DNA of 64,000 nt from Streptacidiphilus albus JL83 (GTDB taxonomy: Bacteria; Actinomycetota; Actinomycetes; Streptomycetales; Streptomycetaceae), in contig NZ_JQML01000001.1 of assembly GCF_000744705.1 (NCBI RefSeq), forward strand, positions 2,924,017-2,988,016, in the 5' to 3' direction. The notes under the pieces were generated by a model. That model was given only the letters and a program-made list of their open reading frames with translations. It was not told where the DNA came from and searched no databases. Each line of letters opens with the position of its first letter. Position 1 is the first letter of the stretch. Below are positions 1 to 7,646 of this stretch, piece after piece. The translations under genes were made by a program, and so were the position numbers.

Positions 1-93
1 CCAGGCCGGGACCAGTACCCCGGCACCGTCGTAGAAGCGCAGGGCGCTGACGGTCAGACCGCTGCGGCGGGCCAGTTCACCGATGCTGTGCAT
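1..93 (-). CDS. MerR-family transcriptional regulator, N-terminal fragment
   Basis: Only the first 31 codons are in the window; the rest lies to the left. The reverse strand reads MHSIGELARRSGLTVSALRF followed by YDGAGVLVPA, the classic start of a MerR winged helix-turn-helix domain (helix-turn-helix, then the R-F/Y-Y-D-x-x-G-L/V-L wing). The ATG at 93 has a GGAG six bases upstream. MerR proteins bind palindromic promoters with non-standard spacing and respond to an effector bound by the C-terminal part, which is not visible, so the signal sensed cannot be inferred. Confidence 0.8.
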   Translation of the reverse strand, partial: MHSIGELARRSGLTVSALRFYDGAGVLVPAW

Positions 94-189
94 CTCGTTC
101 TCCACACCGAGGACTCTGCGGGCTCGACCAGGTCGAGGGTCAACCACCCGAGGCGGCCTCCGCCGCCGACGCCTGTGCCCTGGACCCTG

Positions 190-861
190 TCAGCGGGGTG
201 TCAGGCCCAGGCCGACACCGGGCGCGGGGGCACGACGCGTGATCACGTAGCCGCGCGGTCCGGACAGCCGGAGCCAGGCCGGATGCCGGTGCAGCGCCAC
301 CTCGTCCGGCTGCCGCAGCAGGCCGGTGAGCTGCGCGGCATGGACGGCCCGCAGGGTCAGGCCGGAGGGATGCACCTGCCGAGACCAGATCGCTTCGGCG
401 AGCACCTCGGCATCGGCGCCCTCGCGGCGGAATTCGGTGACGGCCGCCCGCACCGCTGCGCGCAACGGCTCGGTCGGCAGGTCGGCCAGGTGCTCCCAGC
501 CGGTCCTGGGCGGAAGCAGCCCGGCCCAAGCAGGGCCGGTGATCGCGCCCGGCAACTCCAGCTCCCCGAGGCCTTCGGCTGCGCCAGTGCCCTCGGCTGC
601 GTCCGCACCCTCGGGGGTGTCCAGCGCATCGAGCAGTTGTCCGGCCGAGACGGTCAGGTCCAGCGGGGTCTCCGCAGCCAGCCGGGCGGTGCGGATCGCC
701 AGCGGACCGCTCTCCCCCAGCGGCAGCCGGGCGAAGACCGCCAGGCCGGCACCGGCCGTCTGCAGCCGGACCGCGGCCGCCTTGTCGAAGCGGATCAGCC
801 GGACCAGGAAGGCTCCCAGGTCGGCGGAGTCCCGGGCGTCGGCGAAGCGAAGGCGGGTCAC
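190..861 (-). CDS. Conserved actinobacterial hypothetical protein
   Basis: A 223-residue soluble protein with no motif I can tie to a reaction. It begins MTRLRFADARDSADLGAFL and is rich in Ala, Leu and Arg with no membrane segment or signal peptide. The GTG start overlaps the stop codon of the upstream thioesterase gene (GTGA), so the two are translationally coupled and co-transcribed. Conserved hypothetical proteins of this kind next to a thioesterase and ettA are, as I recall, typical of streptomycete core genomes, which supports reading this end as ordinary chromosome. Function unknown. Confidence 0.75.
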   Translation of the reverse strand: MTRLRFADARDSADLGAFLVRLIRFDKAAAVRLQTAGAGLAVFARLPLGESGPLAIRTARLAAETPLDLTVSAGQLLDALDTPEGADAAEGTGAAEGLGELELPGAITGPAWAGLLPPRTGWEHLADLPTEPLRAAVRAAVTEFRREGADAEVLAEAIWSRQVHPSGLTLRAVHAAQLTGLLRQPDEVALHRHPAWLRLSGPRGYVITRRAPAPGVGLGLTPR

Positions 862-1283
862 GCGGCGACCGCTGCGCTGTCCAGGTAGTCGGACAGGAAG
901 GCGCGCTCACCGACGGTGAGCCGCCGCGGGCGTCCGGCCGCCAGGTCGTAGGGCACGACCACGGTCGAGGCACGGACGTACACCGTGTCCCCGTCCTTGA
1001 TCTCGTAGGAGACCGTGAAAGAGGCGTTGCGGAGCTGGGTCAGCCAGGTCTCGATGGTCACCGGCGTCGGCCGGTAGACCAGCGGCCGGAGGTAGTCGAT
1101 CTCGTGGCGGGCCACCACCGAGCCCTCGGAGAACGCCTTCTCCCCGGCCTCGCCGGCATTGGTGAACGTGAAGTCGATCCGCGCCTCTTCCAGGTACCGG
1201 AGGAAGACCACGTTGTTGACGTGCCCGAACGCGTCCATGTCGGACCAGCGCAGGGGGCAGGCGTATATGTGACGGATGGCCAC
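858..1283 (-). CDS. Acyl-CoA thioesterase, 4HBT (hotdog-fold) family
   Basis: A 141-residue protein that would hydrolyse acyl-CoA thioesters in the cytoplasm. The hallmark segment RWSDMDAFGHVNNVVFLRYL near residue 10 is the YbgC/FadM-type catalytic signature: the Asp before FGHVNN is the usual catalytic residue. The body ends in a conserved ERAFLSDYL helix. I start at the GTG at 1283, which has GGAGAACGCC directly upstream; a longer frame exists but adds about 38 low-complexity residues. It is the first gene of a two-gene unit with the downstream hypothetical gene. Substrate chain length cannot be told. Confidence 0.85.
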   Translation of the reverse strand: MAIRHIYACPLRWSDMDAFGHVNNVVFLRYLEEARIDFTFTNAGEAGEKAFSEGSVVARHEIDYLRPLVYRPTPVTIETWLTQLRNASFTVSYEIKDGDTVYVRASTVVVPYDLAAGRPRRLTVGERAFLSDYLDSAAVAA

Positions 1284-1431
1284 GGCGTTCTCCGGGAGGC
1301 TGGGGCGGGGTACCGCCGGGACAGGGCTTCGGCCCGGTGCAGGGAATCCTGCACGGAGCCGAGCCTGCCCCGGCGGTATTGCGGTCAGGTGACGCACGGA
1401 TCAGCTCAGGCTGACCCGGGGAGCGCGAGGA

Positions 1432-3096
1432 TCAGCCGCGGGTGAGCTTCTTGTAGGTGGCACGGTGCGGACGAGCCGCATCGGCGCCCAGACGCTCGAC
1501 CTTGTTCTTCTCGTAGGACTCGTAGTTGCCCTCGAACCAGTACCACTTGGACTCGCCCTCGTAGGCGAGGATGTGGGTGGCGACCCGGTCCAGGAACCAC
1601 CGGTCGTGGGAGATGACCACGGCGCAGCCGGGGAACTCCAGCAGCGCGTTCTCCAGCGAGCCGAGGGTCTCGACGTCCAGGTCGTTGGTCGGCTCGTCGA
1701 GGAGGAGCAGGTTCCCGCCGACCTTGAGCGTGAGGGCCAGGTTCAGCCGGTTGCGCTCACCGCCGGAGAGGATGCCGGCCGGCTTCTGCTGGTCCGGGCC
1801 CTTGAAGCCGAAGGCCGAGACATAGGCGCGGGACGGCATCTCGACCTGACCGACGTTGATGTAGTCCAGCTCGTCGGAGACGACGGCCCACAGCGTCTTC
1901 TTCGGGTCGATGTTGGAGCGGCTCTGGTCCACGTAGGAGACCTTGACCGTCTCGCCGATCCGGACCGTACCGGAGTCGGGCTCCTCCAGGCCGAGCAGCA
2001 TCTTGAACAGGGTCGTCTTGCCGGCGCCGTTCGGGCCGATGACGCCGACGATGCCGTTGCGGGGCAGGGTGAAGCTCAGGTCGTCGACCAGCATCTTGTC
2101 GCCGAAGGACTTCGAGAGGTTGTTCACCTCGACGACGATGCTGCCGAGGCGCGGGCCCGGCGGGATCTGGATCTCCTCGAAGTCCAGTTTCCGCATCTTG
2201 TCGGCCTCGGCCGCCATCTCCTCGTAGCGGGCGAGACGGGCCTTCGACTTGGCCTGGCGGCCCTTGGCGTTGGAGCGGACCCACTCCAGCTCTTCCTTGA
2301 GCCGCTTGGCGCGCTTGGCGTCCTTCTGGCCCTCGACCTTGAGGCGGGTCGCCTTGGTCTCCAGGTAGGTGGAGTAGTTGCCCTCGTAGGGGAAGGCGCG
2401 GCCGCGGTCGAGCTCCAGGATCCACTCGGCCACGTTGTCCAGGAAGTACCGGTCGTGGGTGACGGCGACGACGGTGCCGGCGTACTTCTCCAGGTGCTGC
2501 TCCAGCCACTGGACCGACTCGGCGTCCAGGTGGTTGGTGGGCTCGTCGAGGAGGAGCAGGTCGGGGGCCTCAAGCAGCAGCTTGCAGAGCGCGACGCGGC
2601 GCTTCTCACCACCGGAGAGGTTGTTCACCGGCCAGTCGCCGGGGGGGCAGCCGAGGGCGTCCATGGCCTGTTCGAGCTGGGCGTCGAGGTCCCAGGCGTT
2701 GGCGTGGTCGAGCTCGTCCTGGAGCGTGCCCATCTCTTCGAGCAGCGCGTCCGAGTAGTCGGTCGCCATGAGCTCGGCGATCTCGTTGAAGCGGTTGAGC
2801 TTCGCCTTGACCTCCTTGACCCCGTCCTCGACGTTCTCCAGCACGGTCTTGGTCTCGTCGAGCGGCGGCTCCTGGAGGAGCATGCCGACCGAGTAGCCGG
2901 GAGAGAGGAAGGCATCGCCGTTGGAGGGCTGCTCCAGTCCGGCCATGATCTTCAGAACAGTGGACTTACCGGCGCCGTTGGGGCCCACGACGCCGATCTT
3001 TGCCCCAGGCAGGAAGCTGAGCGTCACGTCGTCAAGGATGACCTTGTCGCCGTGAGCCTTCCGTGCCTTGCGCATGGTGTAGATGTACTCAGCCAA
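1432..3096 (-). CDS. ettA: Energy-dependent translational throttle protein EttA (ABC-F ATPase)
   Basis: A 554-residue ABC-F protein, essentially the length of Escherichia coli EttA. It has two ATP-binding cassettes: Walker A GPNGAGKST near residue 38 and GPNGAGKTT near residue 355, signature motifs LSGGEKRR and LSGGERNR, and LLLLDEPTNHLD / LLLLDEPTNDLD Walker B motifs. There are no transmembrane segments. The linker between cassettes (about residues 240-320) is the charged helical P-site tRNA-interaction motif of ABC-F proteins. EttA binds the ribosomal E site and gates entry into elongation according to ATP/ADP levels. Translation starts at a TTG (MAEYIYTM), the start normally conserved in this family. 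Single gene; chromosomal housekeeping function. Confidence 0.95.
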   Translation of the reverse strand: MAEYIYTMRKARKAHGDKVILDDVTLSFLPGAKIGVVGPNGAGKSTVLKIMAGLEQPSNGDAFLSPGYSVGMLLQEPPLDETKTVLENVEDGVKEVKAKLNRFNEIAELMATDYSDALLEEMGTLQDELDHANAWDLDAQLEQAMDALGCPPGDWPVNNLSGGEKRRVALCKLLLEAPDLLLLDEPTNHLDAESVQWLEQHLEKYAGTVVAVTHDRYFLDNVAEWILELDRGRAFPYEGNYSTYLETKATRLKVEGQKDAKRAKRLKEELEWVRSNAKGRQAKSKARLARYEEMAAEADKMRKLDFEEIQIPPGPRLGSIVVEVNNLSKSFGDKMLVDDLSFTLPRNGIVGVIGPNGAGKTTLFKMLLGLEEPDSGTVRIGETVKVSYVDQSRSNIDPKKTLWAVVSDELDYINVGQVEMPSRAYVSAFGFKGPDQQKPAGILSGGERNRLNLALTLKVGGNLLLLDEPTNDLDVETLGSLENALLEFPGCAVVISHDRWFLDRVATHILAYEGESKWYWFEGNYESYEKNKVERLGADAARPHRATYKKLTRG

Positions 3097-3191
3097 GGTG
3101 AACCGTCCGGCGTCGTTGGGGGGTGGTTACAGCCTTCCATTGTGCCGCACCCGAGGGGGCCTCCCGGCAGCACGGTGCGCCGGCCCCGGGC

Positions 3192-3758
3192 TCAGCCGGC
3201 CCGCTCGCCGCAGACACCGCCGCCCGTCCCGGCCCCCGCGCCGGCTCCATCGCCCACATCGACGGACCGGCCGGCGCAATCACCCACCCCCACCGCCATC
3301 GCGGCCGCCGTCGACCCGGTCGCCGCCGCGCCCGAGGCACGCTGCGTACTCGCCTGGCGATCCGCCGCCGTGGCCACCAGCTCGGGCCGCCCGCGCACGG
3401 TTCGTCGGAAGGCCGACGTCCCCCGGGACAGGTCGTGCCCGATGGCCGCGGCCTCGATCTCGGCCAGCGCACCCTTGGCCTGACCTGCACCGTTGTCCAG
3501 CTCACGGACCCGCAGCCGACCGGTGACCAGCAGCGGATCCCCCCGGCCCACCGAGCCGAGGACGTTCTCGGCGAGCCAGCGCCAGCACCACACGACGAAC
3601 AGGCTGGTGTCCCCCTCGATCCACAGCTGTCGCTGCCGGTCGTACCGCCGGTCGACGGCCGCCAGCCGGAAATTGGCCACCGGCACCCCGCCGATCGTCG
3701 TGGAGTACTTCACCTCGGAGGCCACGCTGCCCACCAGAGTCACCATCGTGCCGTTCAT
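3192..3758 (-). CDS. ssb: Single-stranded DNA-binding protein (SsbB-like paralogue)
   Basis: A 188-residue protein starting MNGTMVTLVGSVASEVKY. The OB-fold occupies about residues 1-110, with the conserved aromatic stretch (SLFVVWCWRWLAENV), the GDPLLVTGRLRVRE strand and the AIGHDLSRGT end typical of actinobacterial SsbB proteins. The remaining ~75 residues are low-complexity, rich in Ala, Gly and Ser/Thr, and I see no acidic DDDIPF-type tail of the essential SSB. This fits the second streptomycete SSB (linked to chromosome segregation in sporulation) rather than the main replicative one. The ATG at 3758 has AGGGG eight bases upstream; in-frame Mets further upstream lie in non-coding-like sequence. 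Confidence 0.85.
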   Translation of the reverse strand: MNGTMVTLVGSVASEVKYSTTIGGVPVANFRLAAVDRRYDRQRQLWIEGDTSLFVVWCWRWLAENVLGSVGRGDPLLVTGRLRVRELDNGAGQAKGALAEIEAAAIGHDLSRGTSAFRRTVRGRPELVATAADRQASTQRASGAAATGSTAAAMAVGVGDCAGRSVDVGDGAGAGAGTGGGVCGERAG

Positions 3759-4216
3759 GGCGCCGCCCCTATTCCTGCTCCCCGATTCCTGCTCCCGGTC
3801 CGAAGCGACTGCTTCTGGAACGAGCCTGCCGCAGGCTGCGGACCATCCAGGCCGACAACGGCAGAACTGTGGACAAACCCAACCTGTGGAAAACACCGCC
3901 ACTCGATCGGGTGTACTTGCCCCCTCCACATCGGCGTCCCCCGAACGCCGCAGCCGTGCTCGCATGTACCGGTCAGGCCGTCATCGACCGACCCGACCGC
4001 ATCCATAACAGCTCAGGCAGCAGCGCCGTAACGAGTGAACAACAGCCAGGACCAAGAGCTCCCGCACCGCTGCGCTCACGAGCCCTACCTGCGATTATCA
4101 GACCGCTCCACCGGGGAATCGGCCACCACCGCCCCAGCGGCGCACCAGGCAAGGAGCCCTGCCCCGCTTATCCTGTCCATCGGCAGGACCCCCCGGCGAC
4201 ACCAGGCCCCTGTCCC
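3759..4216. other. Intergenic region between ssb and tRNA-Arg
   Basis: About 460 bases with no convincing gene. Short open frames here lack ribosome-binding sites and the third-position G/C bias seen in neighbours. It should hold the ssb promoter (reading left) and the tRNA promoter (reading right), but I cannot place either with confidence. Confidence 0.5.
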
Positions 4217-4289
4217 GCCCCCATAGCTCAGTGGATAGAGCAGGTGCCTTCTAAGCACTTGGCCGCAGGTTCGAGTCCTGCTGGGGGCA
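4217..4289 (+). tRNA. tRNA-Arg (anticodon TCT)
   Basis: Cloverleaf drawn by eye: acceptor GCCCCCA / TGGGGGC, D arm GCTC...GAGC, anticodon stem GGTGC / GCACT with loop CTTCTAA (anticodon TCT), T arm GCAGG-TTCGAGT-CCTGC, discriminator A at 4289. CCA is not encoded (CCC follows). It reads AGA codons, which are rare in such G+C-rich genomes. The serine recombinase gene on the other strand ends inside this tRNA, so the 3' half of the tRNA is the probable chromosomal attachment site and left edge of the integrated element. Confidence 0.95.
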
Positions 4290-6158
4290 CCCCGTAAAGG
4301 GCTGGCTAACGCCGGCCCCGCACCGGCCTGCGCTGTCGGCGGCCGTGACCGCGTCCACGACACGCGAGAGTTCCTTAGCGAGTCCAGCTCGGACGGTGAC
4401 TTCGATGTCAAGGTGCCGATCCGGTCCTCGGTACGTGATCCGGAGCTGAAAGGCGTCGAAAAGTCGCCGCTGCAACTCCAGCGGTGTCGCGTCCCAGTCC
4501 ACGCCGATTTGCGGGAGCAGGTCGAGAATCGCCACGTCCGAGGTTGGGATGCCATCCGCTGCGCCGATCGTGGCGATCTCCTGCGACAGCTCGATTCGGC
4601 TCTTCTCAGCCGCGTCGTAGCGCCGCCGGATACCCCGCCGGAATTCCCGGGCGGTGGCCGGGTCTCCTTCGTCGTCCTCGGAAAGCTGGTCGAGGAGTCT
4701 TTCCTTGCGGCGTTCCACCTCGACGACGGCGGCACGCAGTCTCCGGAGCCGCGGGCCGTGGTCGCCGACAGGTTCGGCGGCGAGGGCAGCCAGGTCGGTC
4801 CGGAGGATCTCGATGCGTTGCGGACCCAGGACACGCTCCGTGAAGAAGGTCCGCACGGCCTCGACGAGTGGGCGTTCCCCGATCCAGACTGCCTTGGGAT
4901 GGGCGGCGTACCAGTCCGCGTCCTGGTCATGATCCGCTTTGGGCTGGCAGGCGTAGTAGGGACGTCCCTTGCTCAACTTGCCGTACATCCGGTGTCGACA
5001 CAGGCCGCAGAAGACGTACGAGCGCAACTGGTACACATGGTCCTCGGAGCGGGCCGGCCCGCCGACACGCCCGCCACGCTGGGTCCGCTGCCCGCCACCT
5101 GCGGTGGCCAGAGGGGTGGCGGCGTCGAAGAGCTCGCGCGTGACCAGGGCTTCGTGCGTGGGGTGCGGCGACCAGATCCATTCGCTGATGGGGTTGGCTG
5201 TGTTTCCCTTCTTGCGGGCCTTGCGATTCCAGACCTGGTAGCCGGTGTACTTGGGGTTCTCCAGGATTCCGCGCACGGCCGAGGCCGTCCAGCGTCCGAT
5301 GGCCGCCTCCGCACCGCGCGTGGGCATGGGAGGCGGAGCGGTTTCCGGACCCTCGGCCTGTAGGACCAGGGCAATGTCCCGATAGCTGCGCCGTTCCAGA
5401 CCGCGCAGTTGATAAATCCTGGTCACAACCGGTCCGCGCACCGGGTCGGGGATCAACCTGTGCTTGGTGCGGCCTTCGGAACGGCGGGCCGGGACGGGAT
5501 GCGGAACCCGATCGGCTGCATAGCCGTAGGGGGGCTTGCCGATGTTCCAACCCTGCTTCGTGTGTTCGACGAAGCCGTCCCAGGACAACTCCAGCATCTG
5601 CAGGACGTACCACTCGGCCACGGCCTGCTTCACGCGCCGGGTCAGTGTCGGTGTGGCGCGCTTGGCCTTCCCGTCGGTACTGATCGGCTCGTCCGCCGCG
5701 CACAGCGCCACGCCGTGACCTTCGAGCTCGTGCTCGACCTTCGTCCCGTAGTAAGTGCGCCGGGCGACACGCTCGATGGACTCGCAGATCACGGCAGCGA
5801 AGCGTCGGTCGGGGCGGGATGCCTCACTGAGGAGGTCGGCGATGCCGCCGTCGCGCGGGATCGGGATGTGGAAGCGCTCATGGGCGAGGCTGTGCCCGCG
5901 TTCGTCGAGGGCCTTCCTGCCCGACTCCACGTCGTAGAAGTGGGCAACGATCACCCAGTTCGCGGGCAGGGCCTTGCGGGAGTTGGTGAGTTGGCGCGGC
6001 AGGGAGAGTGTCGGGTCCTGCGCGTCCTCGTCCGAAGTCCGCCCCAACCAGGCCACTGGGACTGTGACCGGGGCGGACTCGGCGGCGATTTCGGGAACGG
6101 CCCAGGGGGTACCAGGGGTCGGGGTGGGAGGGAGGGAGGAGGGCGGACTTTCGGCCAT
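4251..6158 (-). CDS. Large serine recombinase (site-specific integrase/resolvase)
   Basis: A 635-residue large serine recombinase that would cut and rejoin DNA through a phosphoserine link to integrate or excise the element. The N-terminal catalytic domain has the nucleophile in WLGRTSDEDAQDPTLSLPRQ and the arginine-rich ESIERVARRTYYG helix. The central recombinase domain follows (KPPYGY...ILENPKYTGYQVWNRK). A zinc ribbon (CGLC...YYACQ, near residue 400) and a charged coiled coil come next. I start at ATG 6158 (AAGGA upstream); a longer frame adds proline-rich residues without a better site. The last 12 residues, reading CPQQDSNLRPSA, and the stop are encoded by the antisense strand of tRNA-Arg. 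The true excised form may therefore have a different C-terminus. It lies last in the leftward methyltransferase gene string. Confidence 0.9.
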   Translation of the reverse strand: MAESPPSSLPPTPTPGTPWAVPEIAAESAPVTVPVAWLGRTSDEDAQDPTLSLPRQLTNSRKALPANWVIVAHFYDVESGRKALDERGHSLAHERFHIPIPRDGGIADLLSEASRPDRRFAAVICESIERVARRTYYGTKVEHELEGHGVALCAADEPISTDGKAKRATPTLTRRVKQAVAEWYVLQMLELSWDGFVEHTKQGWNIGKPPYGYAADRVPHPVPARRSEGRTKHRLIPDPVRGPVVTRIYQLRGLERRSYRDIALVLQAEGPETAPPPMPTRGAEAAIGRWTASAVRGILENPKYTGYQVWNRKARKKGNTANPISEWIWSPHPTHEALVTRELFDAATPLATAGGGQRTQRGGRVGGPARSEDHVYQLRSYVFCGLCRHRMYGKLSKGRPYYACQPKADHDQDADWYAAHPKAVWIGERPLVEAVRTFFTERVLGPQRIEILRTDLAALAAEPVGDHGPRLRRLRAAVVEVERRKERLLDQLSEDDEGDPATAREFRRGIRRRYDAAEKSRIELSQEIATIGAADGIPTSDVAILDLLPQIGVDWDATPLELQRRLFDAFQLRITYRGPDRHLDIEVTVRAGLAKELSRVVDAVTAADSAGRCGAGVSQPFTGCPQQDSNLRPSA

Positions 6159-6192
6159 GCTGATCGATCCTTGGGCTGGAGCAGCGTTGTGG

Positions 6193-6432
6193 TCACCTTT
6201 GGACGGCTTCATCGCTGCCGGCGGACTGCCGGGCATAGAGCCACAGCAAGCGCTCTCTGATTGCAGTGACCTGGCGGTGATGAAGAGCGTCGCCATCGGG
6301 GCCGTCGATCGTTCGGCAGGTCACGGTCACTCGGAGCGGTTTGGACTGGGTCAGGAGTCGAGCGCGGTCGGTCGGGGTAGCGGTGTCGCAGACATCCGGT
6401 TCCCTCCATGCACCCGTGCATGGAGGCCGCAT
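6193..6432 (-). CDS. Small hypothetical protein upstream of the recombinase
   Basis: A 79-residue frame between the methyltransferases and the recombinase, 34 bases before the latter. It is rich in Arg and Thr and has a helix-like C-terminal half (RQVTAIRERLLWLYARQS). There is no clear ribosome-binding site at the ATG, and a long palindrome overlaps its first codons, so the start is uncertain. Small proteins beside serine integrases can act as directionality factors, but nothing in this sequence shows that. Codon bias favours coding only moderately. Confidence 0.4.
   Translation of the reverse strand: MRPPCTGAWREPDVCDTATPTDRARLLTQSKPLRVTVTCRTIDGPDGDALHHRQVTAIRERLLWLYARQSAGSDEAVQR
6403..6426. 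repeat. Perfect 11-bp inverted repeat upstream of the recombinase
   Basis: Two 11-base arms (CCTCCATGCAC and GTGCATGGAGG) separated by CC. The palindrome sits between the C5 methyltransferase stop and the recombinase gene, at the start of the small 79-residue frame. It lacks a T-run and so is not an intrinsic terminator. An operator for a dimeric regulator or part of a recombination site are the likely readings. Confidence 0.7.
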
Positions 6433-6524
6433 GTCAAGCGAGTCCGGGAGTTGATCGACGGAAAGCGCGCTGGTGGGGGGCGCGGAGACCGCTGCGCGCC
6501 CCCCTCCAGCATGTTGAGGTGACC

Positions 6525-7646
6525 TCACTCGGCGGAGATGGCGTCGTCCGGACAGCGCATCTGAGCGAGGCGCGACAGCGCGGCGACGGTCTGTTGGACC
6601 ACGGCACCGTTTCCGAGCGCCTTCAACTGATTGGCCCGGCTCAGACCCGACACCTCCGAGAAGTGAGCGGGGCAGCCCATCATCCAGGCGACGAATTCGG
6701 GGCGGAGCCTTCGGTGTTCGTCGGCGGGGTGGGGTGCCCGGTGGCCGAGAACTTGTTCCCAGCGACGGATGGCGGCTTCGTACTCGCCCCAGTCGATGTC
6801 GGGGACGGCGGTGCCGAGTCTGTCGGCGTCGTCGGCGGCGAGGTGATCGGGAGCAGGACCTGGGACAGGGGTGGACGGTAGCCGGTGCCGGCCCTGCGCC
6901 CCGGGGTTCCGGTGTCGCTGGCTCTGGGAGTCGGTAGGAGGCGGACCTTGGCGGCGGTGGCGGCCAGGGTGGGTCCGTTGCTGTAGCACTGGTTCGGGGA
7001 TCCCTTCGCTCCGTCGCAGGCCCGGGGCGTAGGGAGCAAGCGGGGCGATGACGGGGTGAGTTCGCCGATCTCCGCCGCCAGGGAGAGGCCGTGTCGCCCA
7101 GCGCGCTGGGAGGGGCTGCGTCGGGTCTGCCGCTGCTCGCCCGCCGACGCGCGGGGTGTGGGTAGCAAGGAGGAAGAATCTGCGGCGAAGGTGGCAGGCG
7201 CCGACTTCGGCAGCCGCCACAATGTCCCACCGGCACACATACCCGTAGAGGGCAAGCGCGGCGAGGGCGTCGGGCAGGCCGAGGGTGACGAAGCCGGGGA
7301 CGTTCTCCAGGAGCAGGACGTCCGGTCGAAGTACCCCCACCGCTGCGGCGATGTGGGGCCACAGGTGGCGCGGGTCATCGACACCCCGTCTCTTGCCGGC
7401 CAGCGAGTAGGGAGTGCAGGGCGGTCCGGCGACGATGACGTCGACCTCGGGCACGTCCAGCCAGTCGACCTGGGTGATGTCGCCCAGGTTCGGAGTGTTC
7501 GGCCAGTGGTGGGCCAGGACCGCCCGGCAGGTCGGGTCGGTCTCGGCGTGCCAGGCGACAGCGCCACCGAAGACCTGCTCGGCGGCCAGGTCCAGGCCGC
7601 CGTAGCCGCTGCAGATGGAGCCGATGCGCGGCCGACGGGGCGTCAC
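6525..7646 (-). CDS. DNA (cytosine-5-)-methyltransferase, possibly frame-damaged in the target-recognition region
   Basis: A 373-residue frame that would transfer a methyl group to C5 of cytosine. Motif I is ICSGYGGLDLA, motif IV the catalytic GPPCTPYS, motif VI LLENVPGF, motif VIII RRRFFLLA, and the C-terminal motif X NQLKALGNGAVVQQT. Between about 7160 and 6850 this frame has odd composition. Another frame of the same strand instead reads repeated LLPTPRAS-type motifs plus CDGAKGSPNQ, as expected from actinobacterial and phage members of the family. Two compensating single-base indels, the first near the GGG at 7160-7162, would explain this, and they fall in the target-recognition part. The start GTG overlaps the upstream methyltransferase stop. 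No partner restriction enzyme is visible. Confidence 0.8.
   Translation of the reverse strand: MTPRRPRIGSICSGYGGLDLAAEQVFGGAVAWHAETDPTCRAVLAHHWPNTPNLGDITQVDWLDVPEVDVIVAGPPCTPYSLAGKRRGVDDPRHLWPHIAAAVGVLRPDVLLLENVPGFVTLGLPDALAALALYGYVCRWDIVAAAEVGACHLRRRFFLLATHTPRVGGRAAADPTQPLPARWATRPLPGGGDRRTHPVIAPLAPYAPGLRRSEGIPEPVLQQRTHPGRHRRQGPPPTDSQSQRHRNPGAQGRHRLPSTPVPGPAPDHLAADDADRLGTAVPDIDWGEYEAAIRRWEQVLGHRAPHPADEHRRLRPEFVAWMMGCPAHFSEVSGLSRANQLKALGNGAVVQQTVAALSRLAQMRCPDDAISAE

Noticed and set aside
1465..3483. Long rightward open frame (672 codons) opposite ettA
   Set aside because: It mirrors the ettA gene, whose motifs are unmistakable on the other strand; its product has no recognisable domain and is a G+C-rich antisense shadow.
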